DNA from: Desulfobulbus sp.
GTDB lineage: Bacteria > Desulfobacterota > Desulfobulbia > Desulfobulbales > Desulfobulbaceae
Length of the DNA stretch: 11,315 nucleotides
Direction of reading: 5' to 3'
NCBI GenBank assembly: GCA_017998195.1
Contig: JAGODN010000038.1
Coordinates: 1-11,315 of the forward strand
The notes below the pieces were generated by a model. The model ran no database searches, was not told the DNA's origin, and saw only the letters and a list, made by a program, of their open reading frames with translations. A program made the position numbers and the translations under genes. This document shows positions 1-7,137 of this stretch, piece after piece. Positions within the stretch are counted from its first letter, which is position 1, and each line of letters begins with the position of its first letter.

Positions 1-611
1 ACCTGGAACCGCTGGTACCCCCCCTCACGCAGGCCGAGCCAGGTGACCTGCACCCTGCCGTCCCCGGACAGGCTCAGAAACGGCTTGACGTCCGGCTGGT
101 CGTTGGCCGCGTGCACCCGCAGGGGCGCGCTCCAGCCGGCGCCGTCGAACCGGCTGGCGAACACGTCGTCACTCGAGCCGGTGTAGCTCGCCCAGGCCAC
201 CCAACCGGTCCCCTCGCGGTCGATGAGCACCACCGGGGCGTAGTTGTCGTCGAATCCGGTGACGATCCTGCCCTCGCGGGGCTTGCGGCCAAGGGCGTCG
301 ATGCGGTAGCGCAGTTGCGAGCGGCCTTCCCGGTCGCGGACGATCCACACCAGCCACAGGCGGCCGCCCTGGTCCACGGTGCAGGCCGGGGTGATGTCGG
401 CCTCGGGCCCGTCCACCAGACGGGTCGAGGGGCCCCAGCCGTTCTTTTCCTGCACGGCCGTGAATAGGTCGAACCCCTGACCGCGGTCCGCCGCCCAGAC
501 CAGCCGGAGCGCATCGGCCGCATCGGCCGCAGCGGCCGCAGCGACCGGGCCGGCCCAGAGGAGCAGGCCGCAGAACAGCACCGCCATCCTCGTTCTTCCT
601 TTGATGCTCAT
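1..611 (-). CDS. Secreted beta-propeller-like protein, partial (C-terminus off window)
   Basis: This gene reads leftward and leaves the window after 203 codons, so its C-terminus is unknown. The start at 611 is set by a strong AGGAGG five bases upstream. Residues 1-30 form a signal peptide: a basic start (KGRTR), a hydrophobic core (AVLFCGLLLWAG) and an alanine run suited to signal peptidase I. The mature part shows the same unit about every 50 residues. A hydrophobic strand ends in VW, AW or TW (residues 38-39, 88-89, 139-140, 190-191), a polar turn follows, then a second strand, and in two units a GWG or GWS turn. This pattern is typical of beta-propeller blades of the BNR/sialidase-like or WD40-like kind. 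I infer an exported binding protein or glycoside-type enzyme and cannot name a substrate. No catalytic motif is visible. A candidate sigma-54 promoter lies just upstream. Confidence 0.7.
   Translation of the reverse strand, partial: MSIKGRTRMAVLFCGLLLWAGPVAAAAAADAADALRLVWAADRGQGFDLFTAVQEKNGWGPSTRLVDGPEADITPACTVDQGGRLWLVWIVRDREGRSQLRYRIDALGRKPREGRIVTGFDDNYAPVVLIDREGTGWVAWASYTGSSDDVFASRFDGAGWSAPLRVHAANDQPDVKPFLSLSGDGRVQVTWLGLREGGYQRFQ
511..546. repeat. Four tandem 9-bp units in the signal-peptide coding region
   Basis: Two exact GCATCGGCC units are followed by two variants, GCAGCGGCC and GCAGCGACC. The repeat lies inside the minus-strand secreted-protein gene and encodes the alanine/aspartate-rich end of the signal peptide. 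The unit is a multiple of three, so gain or loss of copies would keep the reading frame. Confidence 0.75.
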
Positions 612-624
612 GGGATACCTCCTT

Positions 625-663
625 TGTCCAGCCCCTGATCGAGCCCTTGCAACTGTCCAGCCC
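625..663. repeat. 10-bp direct repeat TGTCCAGCCC, 29 bp apart
   Basis: Exact copies lie at 625-634 and 654-663, immediately upstream of the minus-strand start at 611. The distal copy overlaps the -24 half of the candidate sigma-54 promoter. The proximal copy lies within or next to the ribosome-binding region. It may be an operator pair or chance. Confidence 0.5.
648..663 (-). promoter_or_regulatory. Candidate sigma-54 promoter of the secreted-protein gene
   Basis: On the minus strand the sequence reads GGGCTGG-ACAG-TTGCA. It keeps the GG-N10-GC spacing and has a perfect TTGCA -12 box, but only a partial -24 box (consensus TGGCACG). The predicted transcript start near 637 leaves about 26 bases before the ATG, enough for the AGGAGG site. 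Confidence 0.35.
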
Positions 664-824
664 GATTAATCCCGGGCCGGGTCGCACCCAAGGTAAACCG
701 CGCACCATGCCCGCACAAAGGAAATTTTCAGCAATCAGGCCATTCGAGTCGCGCTCGGGCACCGCGTCCTGCGCCGGCACCCAAGCGGGCAGGACCACCG
801 CCCGGCAGCACGGCGGGAAAGCTG

Positions 825-853
825 TTGACTTCCCCTCGGCCGTTCTGTAAGTC
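825..853 (+). promoter_or_regulatory. Weak candidate sigma-70 promoter for the Lon gene
   Basis: TTGACT (825-830) matches five of six -35 bases. A 17-bp spacer leads to TAAGTC (848-853), a poor -10 box. The leader to the ATG at 944 would be about 85 bases. I offer it only because nothing better is visible on this strand. Confidence 0.25.
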
Positions 854-943
854 CGATGGCCGAACCCGCCGGTCGCCCGGCCACCGCACTGGCCAGCCCC
901 GTCCCCTCCTCCGGCCGAACCCCTTCTCTGCCCTGATCCGCCC

Positions 944-3352
944 ATGCCGACCACCCGACTGCCCGCCGAAGCCCTGCGCCTGACCATCGATCCCGACTCC
1001 CTGGGCTTTGCCGACACCTCGGCCCTGCAGGACCGGCCCCTGCCCTGGATCGGCCAGGAACGGGCGGAAACCGCGGTGCGCTTCGGCCTGGAGATGGCCC
1101 AGCCGGACTACAACCTGTTCGTGCTCGGCGAGGTGGGCAGCGGCCGCTCCTCCCTGCTCCGCCAGGCCATGCAGGAGGCCGCCACCCGCCGTCCCACCCC
1201 GCCGGACCTCTGTTACCTCTATCATTTCGACGCGCCGGAGCGGCCCCGCGCCCTGCGTCTGCCCGCCGGCCAGGGCCGGCTGCTGCGCCGGGGCATGACC
1301 CGCCTGGTCCAGACCCTGCTCAAGGAGATTCCGGAGCAATTGGGCTCGACCCATGCCAGGGTGGAGGGCGAACGGCTGAAAAAAAACTTCAAGGAGGAGG
1401 AGGCCAAGGCCTACGGGGAACTCGACGGGTTTGCGGAATCACGAGACTTTGCCCTGCACCGCGACGCCGGCCGACTGCTGTTCACCCTGCGCGGACCCGA
1501 GGGACGGGCCATGACCGAGGACGAGATGCTCGCCCTGCCCAGGGAGCGACGGGCCGACATCGCCCGCTTGGAGCAGGAACTGCTCGCCGAGATCAACCGC
1601 TACCTGGAGCGGGTCCGGCCGCTCGAACAGGCGCTCGAACAAGCGCTGGCCGACCTGCGCCGCCGGGTGGTGCGCCCGCTCATCGACCGGCAGCTGCGCG
1701 AGGTCCGCGAAGAACTGAAAAAGCAGATCAAGGACTCGGTCAAGCTCGGCGCCTGGCTGAACCGGGTGAAGGAGGACATCCTCGACGGCCTGGAACTGTT
1801 CCAGCCCGCCGAATCGGACGATGCGGCCCGGCGGGAGGCGCTCGCCGCCCTGGTGGCCCGTTACCGGGTCAACCTGGTGGTGGACAACCACGAACTCGAG
1901 GGTGCGCCGGTGATCGTCGAGGACAACCCGCTGTTCCGTTCCTTGTTCGGCAGCATCGAGTACCAGAGCGAAAACGACGTACTCGTCACCGACTTCTCCC
2001 GCATCCGCGCCGGCAGCCTGCACCGGGCCCACGGCGGCTTTCTCCTCCTTCACCTGCGCGACCTGGTGGCCGACGGCCTGGTCTGGGAGAAACTGCGCCG
2101 CTTCCTGCGCAGCGGCCGGCTGCAGATCGAGGAACCGGGCTCCCCCTTCGCGCCGGTGGCCGCGGTGTCGCTGGAACCCGAACCCGTGGACGCGGACGTG
2201 AAGATCGTGCTCATCGCCTCGCGCCAGCTCTACTACGACCTGCAGGAGGCGGACCCGGAGTTCGCCCGCCACTTCCGGGTCAAGGTGGACTTTGCCGAGC
2301 GCTTTGCGACCAGCGTCGAAGCCCGGCACGCCTCGGCGGTGTTTGTCGCCCGCACCTGCGCGCGCCTCGGTCTGCCGCATTTCTCCGCCGCGGCAGTGGC
2401 CCGCCTGCTCGAGCAGGGCCACCGCGAGGCCGAGGACCGCGGTCGGCAGAGCGCCCTCTTCGGCCGCACCGAGGCCCTGGTCCTGGAGAGCGCCACCCTG
2501 TGCCGGCTGCGCGCCGGTCGGCTGGTCGAGGCGGCCGACGTGGACGCGGCGCTCACCGCGCGCACCCGGCGCCACGACTACCCGGAAGAGCAGATGCGCG
2601 AGGCCATCGCCGAGGGCGAGGTGCTCATCAGCGTGCAGGGCGAGCAGGTCGGCCAGGTGAACGGGTTGACCGTGGTCGACCTGGGCGACCACACCTTCGG
2701 CTTTCCGACCCGCATCAGCGCACGCACCTACGCCGGCGAGGAGGGGGTGATGAGCATCGAGCGCGAGGTGTCCCTGTCCGGGCCCATCCACGACAAGGGG
2801 GTGCTCATCCTCAAGCACTACCTGGCCTCGCTGTTCGCCCGCAACACGCCGCTGGCTCTCAACGCGGCCATCGTCTTCGAGCAGGAATACCACGGCATCG
2901 AAGGCGACAGCGCCACCTGCGCGGAACTCTACGCCCTGCTCTCCTCGCTTGCCGGGGTGCCGCTCCGCCAGGGGCTGGCGGTGACCGGCGCGCTCAACCA
3001 GCACGGCGAGGTGCTGCCGGTGGGCGGCATCAACGAAAAGATCGAGGGCTGGTTCCGGGTGTGCTCCGCGGCCGGGCTAGACGGCCATCAGGGCGTGCTC
3101 ATGCCGGGTCGCAACCGCAGGCACCTGATGCTCGATCACGCGGTGGTCAACGCCGTCAAGCGGGGACTGTTCCACATTTACACCTTTGACCTGGCCCTGG
3201 ACGGCCTGGCCCTGCTCACCGGCCTGGAGCCCGGCACGGCCAACACCAGCGGCGCCTACCCGCGCACCAGCGTGCTCGGCCAGGCCCAGCAGACCCTGCT
3301 GGCCCACCGCCGCGCGGTCCAGCCCATGGAACATCGCCGGCCGCTGCACTGA
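944..3352 (+). CDS. Lon-family ATP-dependent protease, AAA_32/LonB-like type
   Basis: The 802-residue protein has the layout of the YcbZ/LonB-like branch of Lon: no N-terminal Lon substrate domain, an AAA_32 module split by a long charged helical insert (about 115-290), and a C-terminal Lon protease domain (about 590-780). The catalytic Ser656 sits in GDSA and Lys699 in NEKIEG. They are 43 residues apart, as in E. coli Lon (S679/K722), so peptidase activity is expected. The P-loop at 62-69 reads GEVGSGRS, with Arg68 where the nucleotide-binding Lys is usual. The Walker-B-like strand (HGGFLLLHLRDL, 363-374) has His370 where an acidic residue is expected. AAA_32 is known to include members with lost P-loop residues. 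The role is presumably cytoplasmic protein quality control. The ATG has no clear Shine-Dalgarno. The gene stands alone. Confidence 0.9.
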   Translation: MPTTRLPAEALRLTIDPDSLGFADTSALQDRPLPWIGQERAETAVRFGLEMAQPDYNLFVLGEVGSGRSSLLRQAMQEAATRRPTPPDLCYLYHFDAPERPRALRLPAGQGRLLRRGMTRLVQTLLKEIPEQLGSTHARVEGERLKKNFKEEEAKAYGELDGFAESRDFALHRDAGRLLFTLRGPEGRAMTEDEMLALPRERRADIARLEQELLAEINRYLERVRPLEQALEQALADLRRRVVRPLIDRQLREVREELKKQIKDSVKLGAWLNRVKEDILDGLELFQPAESDDAARREALAALVARYRVNLVVDNHELEGAPVIVEDNPLFRSLFGSIEYQSENDVLVTDFSRIRAGSLHRAHGGFLLLHLRDLVADGLVWEKLRRFLRSGRLQIEEPGSPFAPVAAVSLEPEPVDADVKIVLIASRQLYYDLQEADPEFARHFRVKVDFAERFATSVEARHASAVFVARTCARLGLPHFSAAAVARLLEQGHREAEDRGRQSALFGRTEALVLESATLCRLRAGRLVEAADVDAALTARTRRHDYPEEQMREAIAEGEVLISVQGEQVGQVNGLTVVDLGDHTFGFPTRISARTYAGEEGVMSIEREVSLSGPIHDKGVLILKHYLASLFARNTPLALNAAIVFEQEYHGIEGDSATCAELYALLSSLAGVPLRQGLAVTGALNQHGEVLPVGGINEKIEGWFRVCSAAGLDGHQGVLMPGRNRRHLMLDHAVVNAVKRGLFHIYTFDLALDGLALLTGLEPGTANTSGAYPRTSVLGQAQQTLLAHRRAVQPMEHRRPLH

Positions 3353-3591
3353 GGCAGGGGCCGGTCCGGCCTTGCCGAAAGGCGAATCCCGGGCACCTCG
3401 CCACCACCGCGCCGCTGCCGCCCGACCGGACCGGTGCGAGGCATGGCCTTTCCTGCCGACCGGGGTTTTCGGGTGCGCGCTCCCGGCCCGCTGGTAGCCT
3501 GCGGTACCGGCGCCACCCGCGGAAAGCGTTTTCACCGGCCAAAACCCTTGCGGCACAACCGCTGAGAGCACCACCACACCTTCGTTGCAAA

Positions 3592-3607
3592 GACCACACA
3601 AGTGGTC
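3592..3607. repeat. Perfect 6-bp inverted repeat GACCAC/GTGGTC
   Basis: The arms lie at 3592-3597 and 3602-3607 with a four-base loop (ACAA). The right arm runs into the first GGTCGACC palindrome. It could be a protein-binding site or a small hairpin. No neighbouring gene start makes the choice clear. Confidence 0.45.
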
Positions 3608-3685
3608 GACCCGCCTCCACACGGATGCCGCTTTCCGCGCCGCACCTCCCGGTCGATCGCAATCCGCCCTGACCGCGGTCGACCC
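3604..3685. repeat. Paired GGTCGACCC sites with an overlapping 10-bp palindrome
   Basis: GGTCGACCC occurs at 3604-3612 and 3677-3685, 73 bp apart, close to seven helical turns. Its core GGTCGACC is self-complementary. The second copy overlaps a second perfect palindrome, GACCGCGGTC (3671-3680). Paired palindromes in phase are what a dimeric repressor could use. No binding protein is shown. Confidence 0.45.
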
Positions 3686-3791
3686 AGGGGCGCGCGGCAG
3701 TCCCCCTCGGTCCTGATCCCGTCATTGTTCCGTAAAAAATCGCTACCGCCAGAGAAACGTGCACTCGAATTGCAGCGTTTTCGTCAGGGAG

Positions 3792-3820
3792 TTGTCTCCG
3801 CACCATTGTGCGGGTACGTT
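3792..3820 (+). promoter_or_regulatory. Candidate autoregulated promoter of the HigA-like gene
   Basis: TTGTCT (3792-3797) and TACGTT (3815-3820) are 17 bp apart. The spacer is almost filled by a perfect inverted repeat, CCGCAC-CATT-GTGCGG (3798-3813). A repressor bound there would block RNA polymerase, and HigA-family proteins repress their own promoters through palindromes. Both boxes are only moderate matches (4/6 and 3/6). Confidence 0.45.
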
Positions 3821-3883
3821 CGGCCGTTCCGGCGCCTGCCGGCACTGGTCGGTTCATCACGGAATCCCAGGGGAGGCGCAGCC

Positions 3884-4141
3884 ATGTTGACGACCGCAAA
3901 GATCGGGGAACATCCGGGCAAGGTGTTGGCGCGTGACTTTTTCGAACCGAGACACCTGACCATCTACCGGGTGGCCAGGGAAACCGGCATCGACCGGCGG
4001 GCCATCGGCGGCGTGCTCACCGGCAAAAAACCGCTGCCCCTGCGGGAGGCGGTGCTGCTGGCCCGCTATTTCGGCCAGGAGGAGGACTTTTTCGCCCAGC
4101 TCCAGCTGCGCCACGACCTGTGCCGCTGCCGGGAGCAGTAA
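3884..4141 (+). CDS. Solitary HigA-family (XRE-type HTH) antitoxin-like regulator
   Basis: This 85-residue protein has the hallmarks of the HigA/VapI antidote family: EHPGKVLARDFFEP near the start, a helix-turn-helix (about residues 24-50) centred on VARETGIDRRAIGGVLTGKK, and a closing helix AVLLARYFGQEEDFFAQLQ then LRHDL. The family normally binds and blocks the HigB mRNA-cutting toxin and represses the operon. No HigB-like gene lies upstream, and downstream is a convergent gene, so it appears orphaned and may act purely as a DNA-binding regulator. I start it at 3884: GGGAGG (3871-3876) sits seven bases upstream and the family's usual N-terminus begins there. An in-frame extension back to 3602 is not protein-like. 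The typical SxS/xIS helix residues are replaced by DRRAIG, so the operator may be unusual. Confidence 0.82.
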   Translation: MLTTAKIGEHPGKVLARDFFEPRHLTIYRVARETGIDRRAIGGVLTGKKPLPLREAVLLARYFGQEEDFFAQLQLRHDLCRCREQ

Positions 4142-4147
4142 CCTTGT

Positions 4148-4179
4148 CCCTGCGCTCGGCGGACTGACGCGGAGCAGGG
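4148..4179. terminator. Possible bidirectional terminator hairpin between convergent genes
   Basis: CCCTGCGCTC (4148-4157) can pair with GAGCAGGG (4172-4179) with a two-base bulge. It lies between the HigA-like stop (4141) and the MBL-gene stop (4212), where a shared terminator is expected. No T-run follows on either strand, so Rho-independent function is doubtful. Confidence 0.3.
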
Positions 4180-4211
4180 GCGGTGTGCTGTCCGCCGCCG
4201 CCGTGACCGGT

Positions 4212-5057
4212 TCAGCCGGCGTCGTACTGGCAGCGCAGGCCGGCATGACCGGGATGGCAGCGGTTGCCGAAGGCGGCAGAGAGGGCGGCGACCGCCGCCT
4301 CGCCCGTGCAGTGACAGGGAATGATCGCCTCCGGCGCCAGCGTCCGCAGGGCATCGATGGTCGCTCTCAATCGGCGCTCGTTCGCGCTGAGCAGGTGAAA
4401 ACCGCCGATCACGGCCCGGATGGGCCGCCCGCCGGTCAGTCGCTGCACCTGGACGAGGGTGTTGACCAGGCCCGCGTGGGCGCAACCCACACAGACCACC
4501 AAGCCCGTGGGCGTATCGATCCACAGGGCGAGGTCGTCGTCGATCGGGTCCGGCCGCTGGCCGCCGGTATCGAGAAAAAAGGGGCCGCCCGTGTCCTCGC
4601 AGGCGGTCTGCCGCGGAATCGGCCCGCTCAAACCGATGGTAGCGGCAAGTTGCATGGACTGCTGCACCCAGTGCAGCCGCTCCTCGGGCAGCCGGTCAAG
4701 CGCTGCCATGGACGGACGAGGCATGTGCAGCGGTTTGGGCTGGTGGTCGCGGACCGCGTAGCGGGGTGAGACCGCCGCCGGGTGGCAGTACATCTCCGCC
4801 CGTCGGGCCAGACCGAGCACCTGCGCCAGACCGCCGGTGTGGTCATAGTGGCCGTGGCTGAGCACGATGGCATCGATCTCGCCCAGGTCCAGGCCGAGAA
4901 TGCGACTGTTGATCGTGCAGGCGTCACTCTGACCGGTATCGAACAGCAGGTTGTGTCCCGCGGTACGGATATGCAGCGACAGGCCATGTTCCGTGACCAA
5001 GCCCGGTGCGCCCCGGTTGTCGACCAGGATGGTAATGACGGTGGTCTCTGTGCTCAT
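4212..5057 (-). CDS. MBL-fold metallohydrolase (COG1237, MJ0301-like)
   Basis: The 281-residue protein has the metallo-beta-lactamase metal site HGHYDH (68-73) after LFDTG (38-42). It also has the subfamily motifs GCAHAGLVNT (191-200), IGGFHL (217-222) and PCHCTG (247-252). These place it with COG1237 proteins, often annotated as 7,8-dihydropterin-6-methyl-4-(beta-D-ribofuranosyl)-aminobenzene-5'-phosphate synthase after the methanopterin-type archaeal enzyme. In bacteria the true substrate is generally unknown, so I do not claim pterin chemistry. The start at 5057 is chosen over one seven codons upstream: GGGAGG lies four bases before it, and its ATG overlaps the TGA of the preceding thioesterase gene (ATGA, 5057-5054), a sign of coupled translation. 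It is the last gene of the six-gene run. Confidence 0.88.
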   Translation of the reverse strand: MSTETTVITILVDNRGAPGLVTEHGLSLHIRTAGHNLLFDTGQSDACTINSRILGLDLGEIDAIVLSHGHYDHTGGLAQVLGLARRAEMYCHPAAVSPRYAVRDHQPKPLHMPRPSMAALDRLPEERLHWVQQSMQLAATIGLSGPIPRQTACEDTGGPFFLDTGGQRPDPIDDDLALWIDTPTGLVVCVGCAHAGLVNTLVQVQRLTGGRPIRAVIGGFHLLSANERRLRATIDALRTLAPEAIIPCHCTGEAAVAALSAAFGNRCHPGHAGLRCQYDAG

Positions 5058-5617
5058 ATCGCCTCCCGGCGCATGCATTTGCCCTCGGCCCGGGCCAGCG
5101 GCCGGCCGCCGGCGCGCAGTTCCGCCTTGAGGTGATAGAGAGGAGGGCAGGGAAAGACCAGCCAGGCGATCAGCTCCAGCGGGATATTGCAGGCAACGGG
5201 CTGGAGGTAGCGGACCCGCAGATCGCCGGTGACCGCTTGGATACCGTGCTGAAACAGCCAGTGGATGATGGCCGTATCCATGAGTGCGGCGATGACGCCG
5301 CCGTGGAGCAGACCGTCGTAGCCCTGCAGATCCTCGCTGGCAACGAACTCGGCGCGAATCCGGTCATCCGCGGCCGGTGTGAACGGCAGTCGCCAGGACC
5401 GGGGGTGGAGAGCGCCGCAGAGCACGCAGCGACTGTGCCCGTTCCGGTCGCCCAGACCGGCAGCCGAGCCGGTGTCCCCACCGTGCGCAGACCGATCCGG
5501 TGCCCTGTCTGCAGGCGGCCCCGCCGCCCCGACCGCGCCCCGCCCCTGCCCCGCTGGTTCGGTGTCCCGGACCACTCCCGACGCACCGTTCACCCTGTTC
5601 TCCCACATCCTGGTCAT
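5054..5617 (-). CDS. PaaI-like hotdog-fold thioesterase
   Basis: The C-terminal 125 residues are a hotdog domain of the 4HBT/PaaI type. The central helix motif reads GYDGLLHGGVIAALMDTA, with His105-Gly-Gly and Asp114 in the usual acyl-CoA-thioesterase positions. It is preceded by CVLCG (64-68), a cysteine pair common at the head of such proteins. The first 60 residues are glycine/alanine-rich and not domain-like, so the protein is longer than the usual 130-150 residues. A later start (for example a GTG near residue 15) is possible. I keep 5617 because its ATG overlaps the stop of the radical SAM gene by four bases, and the other end overlaps the MBL start the same way. It probably hydrolyses an acyl-CoA or related thioester in the cytoplasm; the substrate is unknown. 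Confidence 0.82.
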   Translation of the reverse strand: MTRMWENRVNGASGVVRDTEPAGQGRGAVGAAGPPADRAPDRSAHGGDTGSAAGLGDRNGHSRCVLCGALHPRSWRLPFTPAADDRIRAEFVASEDLQGYDGLLHGGVIAALMDTAIIHWLFQHGIQAVTGDLRVRYLQPVACNIPLELIAWLVFPCPPLYHLKAELRAGGRPLARAEGKCMRREAI

Positions 5618-6588
5618 GTGTCCCTCTGCCCGTTGCGACCGAACCGACGCAGGTAAAAGGTATGGCCCCGGTGGACGGTTTGGTGCAGATGACCCTGCTC
5701 GATCAGTTGCTCGACGACCTGCCAGGGCGAACCGGTTTGCGCCAGCAGCGCCCTGACCGCCTCGGCGCGCATGGGGTGCACGGCGGTGATCCGCAACAGG
5801 TCAGCGGCAGGATCTCCGGTCGAGGAGAAATCGCTGCCTTCGTCGCCGATCAGGCACTCCACCGGCTGGACCTGCTCGGCAAGCACCTGGTACAGCTGGT
5901 TGAACACCGTCGCGTCCGGCCCGACCCCCCAGGATTCCACCGGCGGGCGCACGGGAATGCCCAAGTAGGCGCAGCGCGGCCGTATCCCGGCAAGAAATTC
6001 GGCCACCCCGCGCATCACCGCTTCGGTGTCGTTGATCCCCCGGACGAGCATGGTCTCGGTGACCAGCACCCCGGCGAATCCCTCGGCAAAAGCGCGGATA
6101 CCGTGGAGGATGTCGTCCAGGCGAAGGGACGGGTGCGGCCGGTCGATCCGTCGCCAGACCGCCTCGTCCACACTGTCCACCTTGACCGACACCCAATCGG
6201 CCAGGGCCAGTTCGCGGCGCACCTCCTCCCGACCGAGCAACGAACCGTTGGTGATCACGGCCACCGGCACGCCCTGGGGCCGCAACAATTCGATGGCCTC
6301 ACCCAGTTGCACATCCAGGGTCGGTTCCCCGTCCGGCACAAAGGTCAGGTAATCGACCCGCTTCCCCTGCTCGCGCAACTGTCCGAGCCGGTCCGCCACA
6401 GCCTGCACGATCTTTCCCGGTGCGACAAAAGACCGGCGAGTGGTGAGCGGATGGGTCGTGCGGCCCACCTGGCAGTAGACGCAGGCATAGGAGCAGTGCT
6501 TGGCCGGGATGTTGTTGATGCCAAGACTGCGCCCCAGCCGCCGTGACGGTACCGGCCCGAAAATCCGGCCCGCTGTTTCCTCGCTCAT
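5614..6588 (-). CDS. Radical SAM protein (COG0731-like) with C-terminal winged-helix-like region
   Basis: The 324-residue protein carries the CxxxCxxC cluster motif (C32, C36, C39 in CSYACVYC) that binds a [4Fe-4S] cluster and S-adenosylmethionine. It is preceded by GPVPSRRLGRSLGINNIP and followed by TFVPDGEPTLD (82-92), the SAM-binding GEP segment. Both are signatures of the COG0731 group, related to wyosine-forming TYW1 but without its flavodoxin domain. The last 80 residues (DLLRITAVHPMRAEAVRALL to FYLRRF) look like a winged helix, as in many members of this group. The reaction is unknown. Genes of this kind recur near NifX-like and DUF5320 genes in anaerobes, which fits here. The ATG at 6588 has only a weak ribosome site. 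An 80-bp gap with a small hairpin separates it from the NifX-like gene upstream. Confidence 0.88.
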   Translation of the reverse strand: MSEETAGRIFGPVPSRRLGRSLGINNIPAKHCSYACVYCQVGRTTHPLTTRRSFVAPGKIVQAVADRLGQLREQGKRVDYLTFVPDGEPTLDVQLGEAIELLRPQGVPVAVITNGSLLGREEVRRELALADWVSVKVDSVDEAVWRRIDRPHPSLRLDDILHGIRAFAEGFAGVLVTETMLVRGINDTEAVMRGVAEFLAGIRPRCAYLGIPVRPPVESWGVGPDATVFNQLYQVLAEQVQPVECLIGDEGSDFSSTGDPAADLLRITAVHPMRAEAVRALLAQTGSPWQVVEQLIEQGHLHQTVHRGHTFYLRRFGRNGQRDT

Positions 6589-6651
6589 AGGCCGCTATCC
6601 CCGGAATCCTGCACCCGTCCGTGCCTGTTGCCTGTAGGGGTACGCGCTGCG

Positions 6652-6668
6652 CCGGTCCTGGTGACCGG
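6652..6668 (-). repeat. Small hairpin directly after the short NifX-like gene
   Basis: CCGGTC and GACCGG (6652-6657 and 6663-6668) pair around a five-base loop. On the minus strand the stem begins on the base after the TGA (6671-6669). Without a T-run it is more likely an mRNA-stability or attenuation element between cistrons than a full terminator. Confidence 0.4.
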
Positions 6669-7031
6669 TCATCGACGCCGGCCCCGGGGCGCATCGGCAC
6701 CGGCGGCCTCGGTCAGCTTGCCTTCACTGTACAGGGCCAGGGCCTCGCTGACCGTGGCTGCCGTGGTGGTGTAAATCGTCACCCCGGCCGCCCGCAGGGC
6801 CTGAAAGGCCTTGGGGCCGCAATGGCCGCTGACCAGTGCCTGACCACCCAGGCGGACCACGGTCTCCGCGGCCTGAATGCCCGCGCCCTGCGCCGCCTGC
6901 CCATGGGGATTGTCCTCGACCGCAAAGGTGTCGGTGTCCAGGTCGTAGATCAGAAAGGCGGCACAACGGCCAAACCGCGGGTCCATGGGCGCCTCGAGCC
7001 CCTTGCCGGCAACGGTGAACACTATTTTCAT
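6669..7031 (-). CDS. NifX/NifB-type Mo-Fe cluster-binding protein, short form
   Basis: This 120-residue protein matches the dinitrogenase iron-molybdenum cofactor family (PF02579). It begins MKIVFTVAGKG, then MDPRFGRCAAFLIYD, NPHGQAAQGAGIQAAE and SGHCGPKAFQALRAAGV, and ends LYSEGKLTEA with a short basic tail. Family members are small ribonuclease-H-fold proteins that bind or carry Mo/Fe-type clusters. In organisms without nitrogenase their cluster and partner are mostly unknown. Cys27 and Cys74 (approximate) are possible ligands. I start at 7031, eleven codons inside the longest frame: the family starts with MKI, and AGGGAG (7043-7038) lies six bases upstream. A perfect 7-bp hairpin abuts that ribosome site. 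The upstream gene is DUF5320, with a 149-bp structured spacer between. Confidence 0.9.
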   Translation of the reverse strand: MKIVFTVAGKGLEAPMDPRFGRCAAFLIYDLDTDTFAVEDNPHGQAAQGAGIQAAETVVRLGGQALVSGHCGPKAFQALRAAGVTIYTTTAATVSEALALYSEGKLTEAAGADAPRGRRR

Positions 7032-7043
7032 GCAGTACTCCCT

Positions 7044-7061
7044 GTTCCGGATGACCGGAAC
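7044..7061 (-). promoter_or_regulatory. Perfect 7-bp hairpin abutting the ribosome site of the short NifX-like gene
   Basis: GTTCCGG (7044-7050) and CCGGAAC (7055-7061) pair perfectly around a four-base loop. On the mRNA it ends one base before, or touches, the AGGGAG site of the gene starting at 7031. It could tune translation, block a nuclease, or be an operator in DNA. Confidence 0.5.
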
Positions 7062-7137
7062 CATTGGTTGTTGTGGGTCCGCCGGGAAAATTCCTCGGCC
7101 GGGTTCGCCGACCGGGGCATATCCGGGCGTTCAGATT

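Larger units (their letters stand above)
612..943. other. Divergent intergenic region (332 bp)
   Basis: This stretch separates the minus-strand secreted-protein gene from the plus-strand Lon gene, so it should carry both promoters. On the minus-strand side are a 10-bp direct repeat and a sigma-54-like sequence. On the plus-strand side is a TTGACT box with a weak partner. The short ORFs here have no recognisable protein content and I do not call them genes. Confidence 0.6.
3353..3883. other. Non-coding region upstream of the HigA-like gene (531 bp)
   Basis: No protein-like ORF is seen on either strand. Shortly after the Lon stop, GGCCGG-T-CCGGCC (3359-3371) could fold, but it has no T-run. 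The region holds several palindromes: GACCAC-ACAA-GTGGTC (3592-3607), GACCGCGGTC (3671-3680) and two copies of GGTCGACCC (3604-3612, 3677-3685). A promoter-like pair with a palindrome in its spacer lies at 3792-3820. Base composition drops toward AT near 3721-3780. There is no HigB toxin gene here. Confidence 0.6.

Noticed and set aside
1439..3004. A 521-codon open frame on the minus strand inside the Lon gene
   Set aside because: It is the shadow of a well-supported gene with catalytic motifs; its composition (His, Val, Gln, Gly-rich) is typical of antisense translation.
3602..3883. N-terminal extension of the HigA-like protein, or a HigB toxin here
   Set aside because: The extension is not protein-like and overlaps the promoter. 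No HigB signature is seen in any frame.
5500..6546. A 348-codon open frame on the plus strand
   Set aside because: It is antisense to the radical SAM gene, which carries an unmistakable CxxxCxxC motif.
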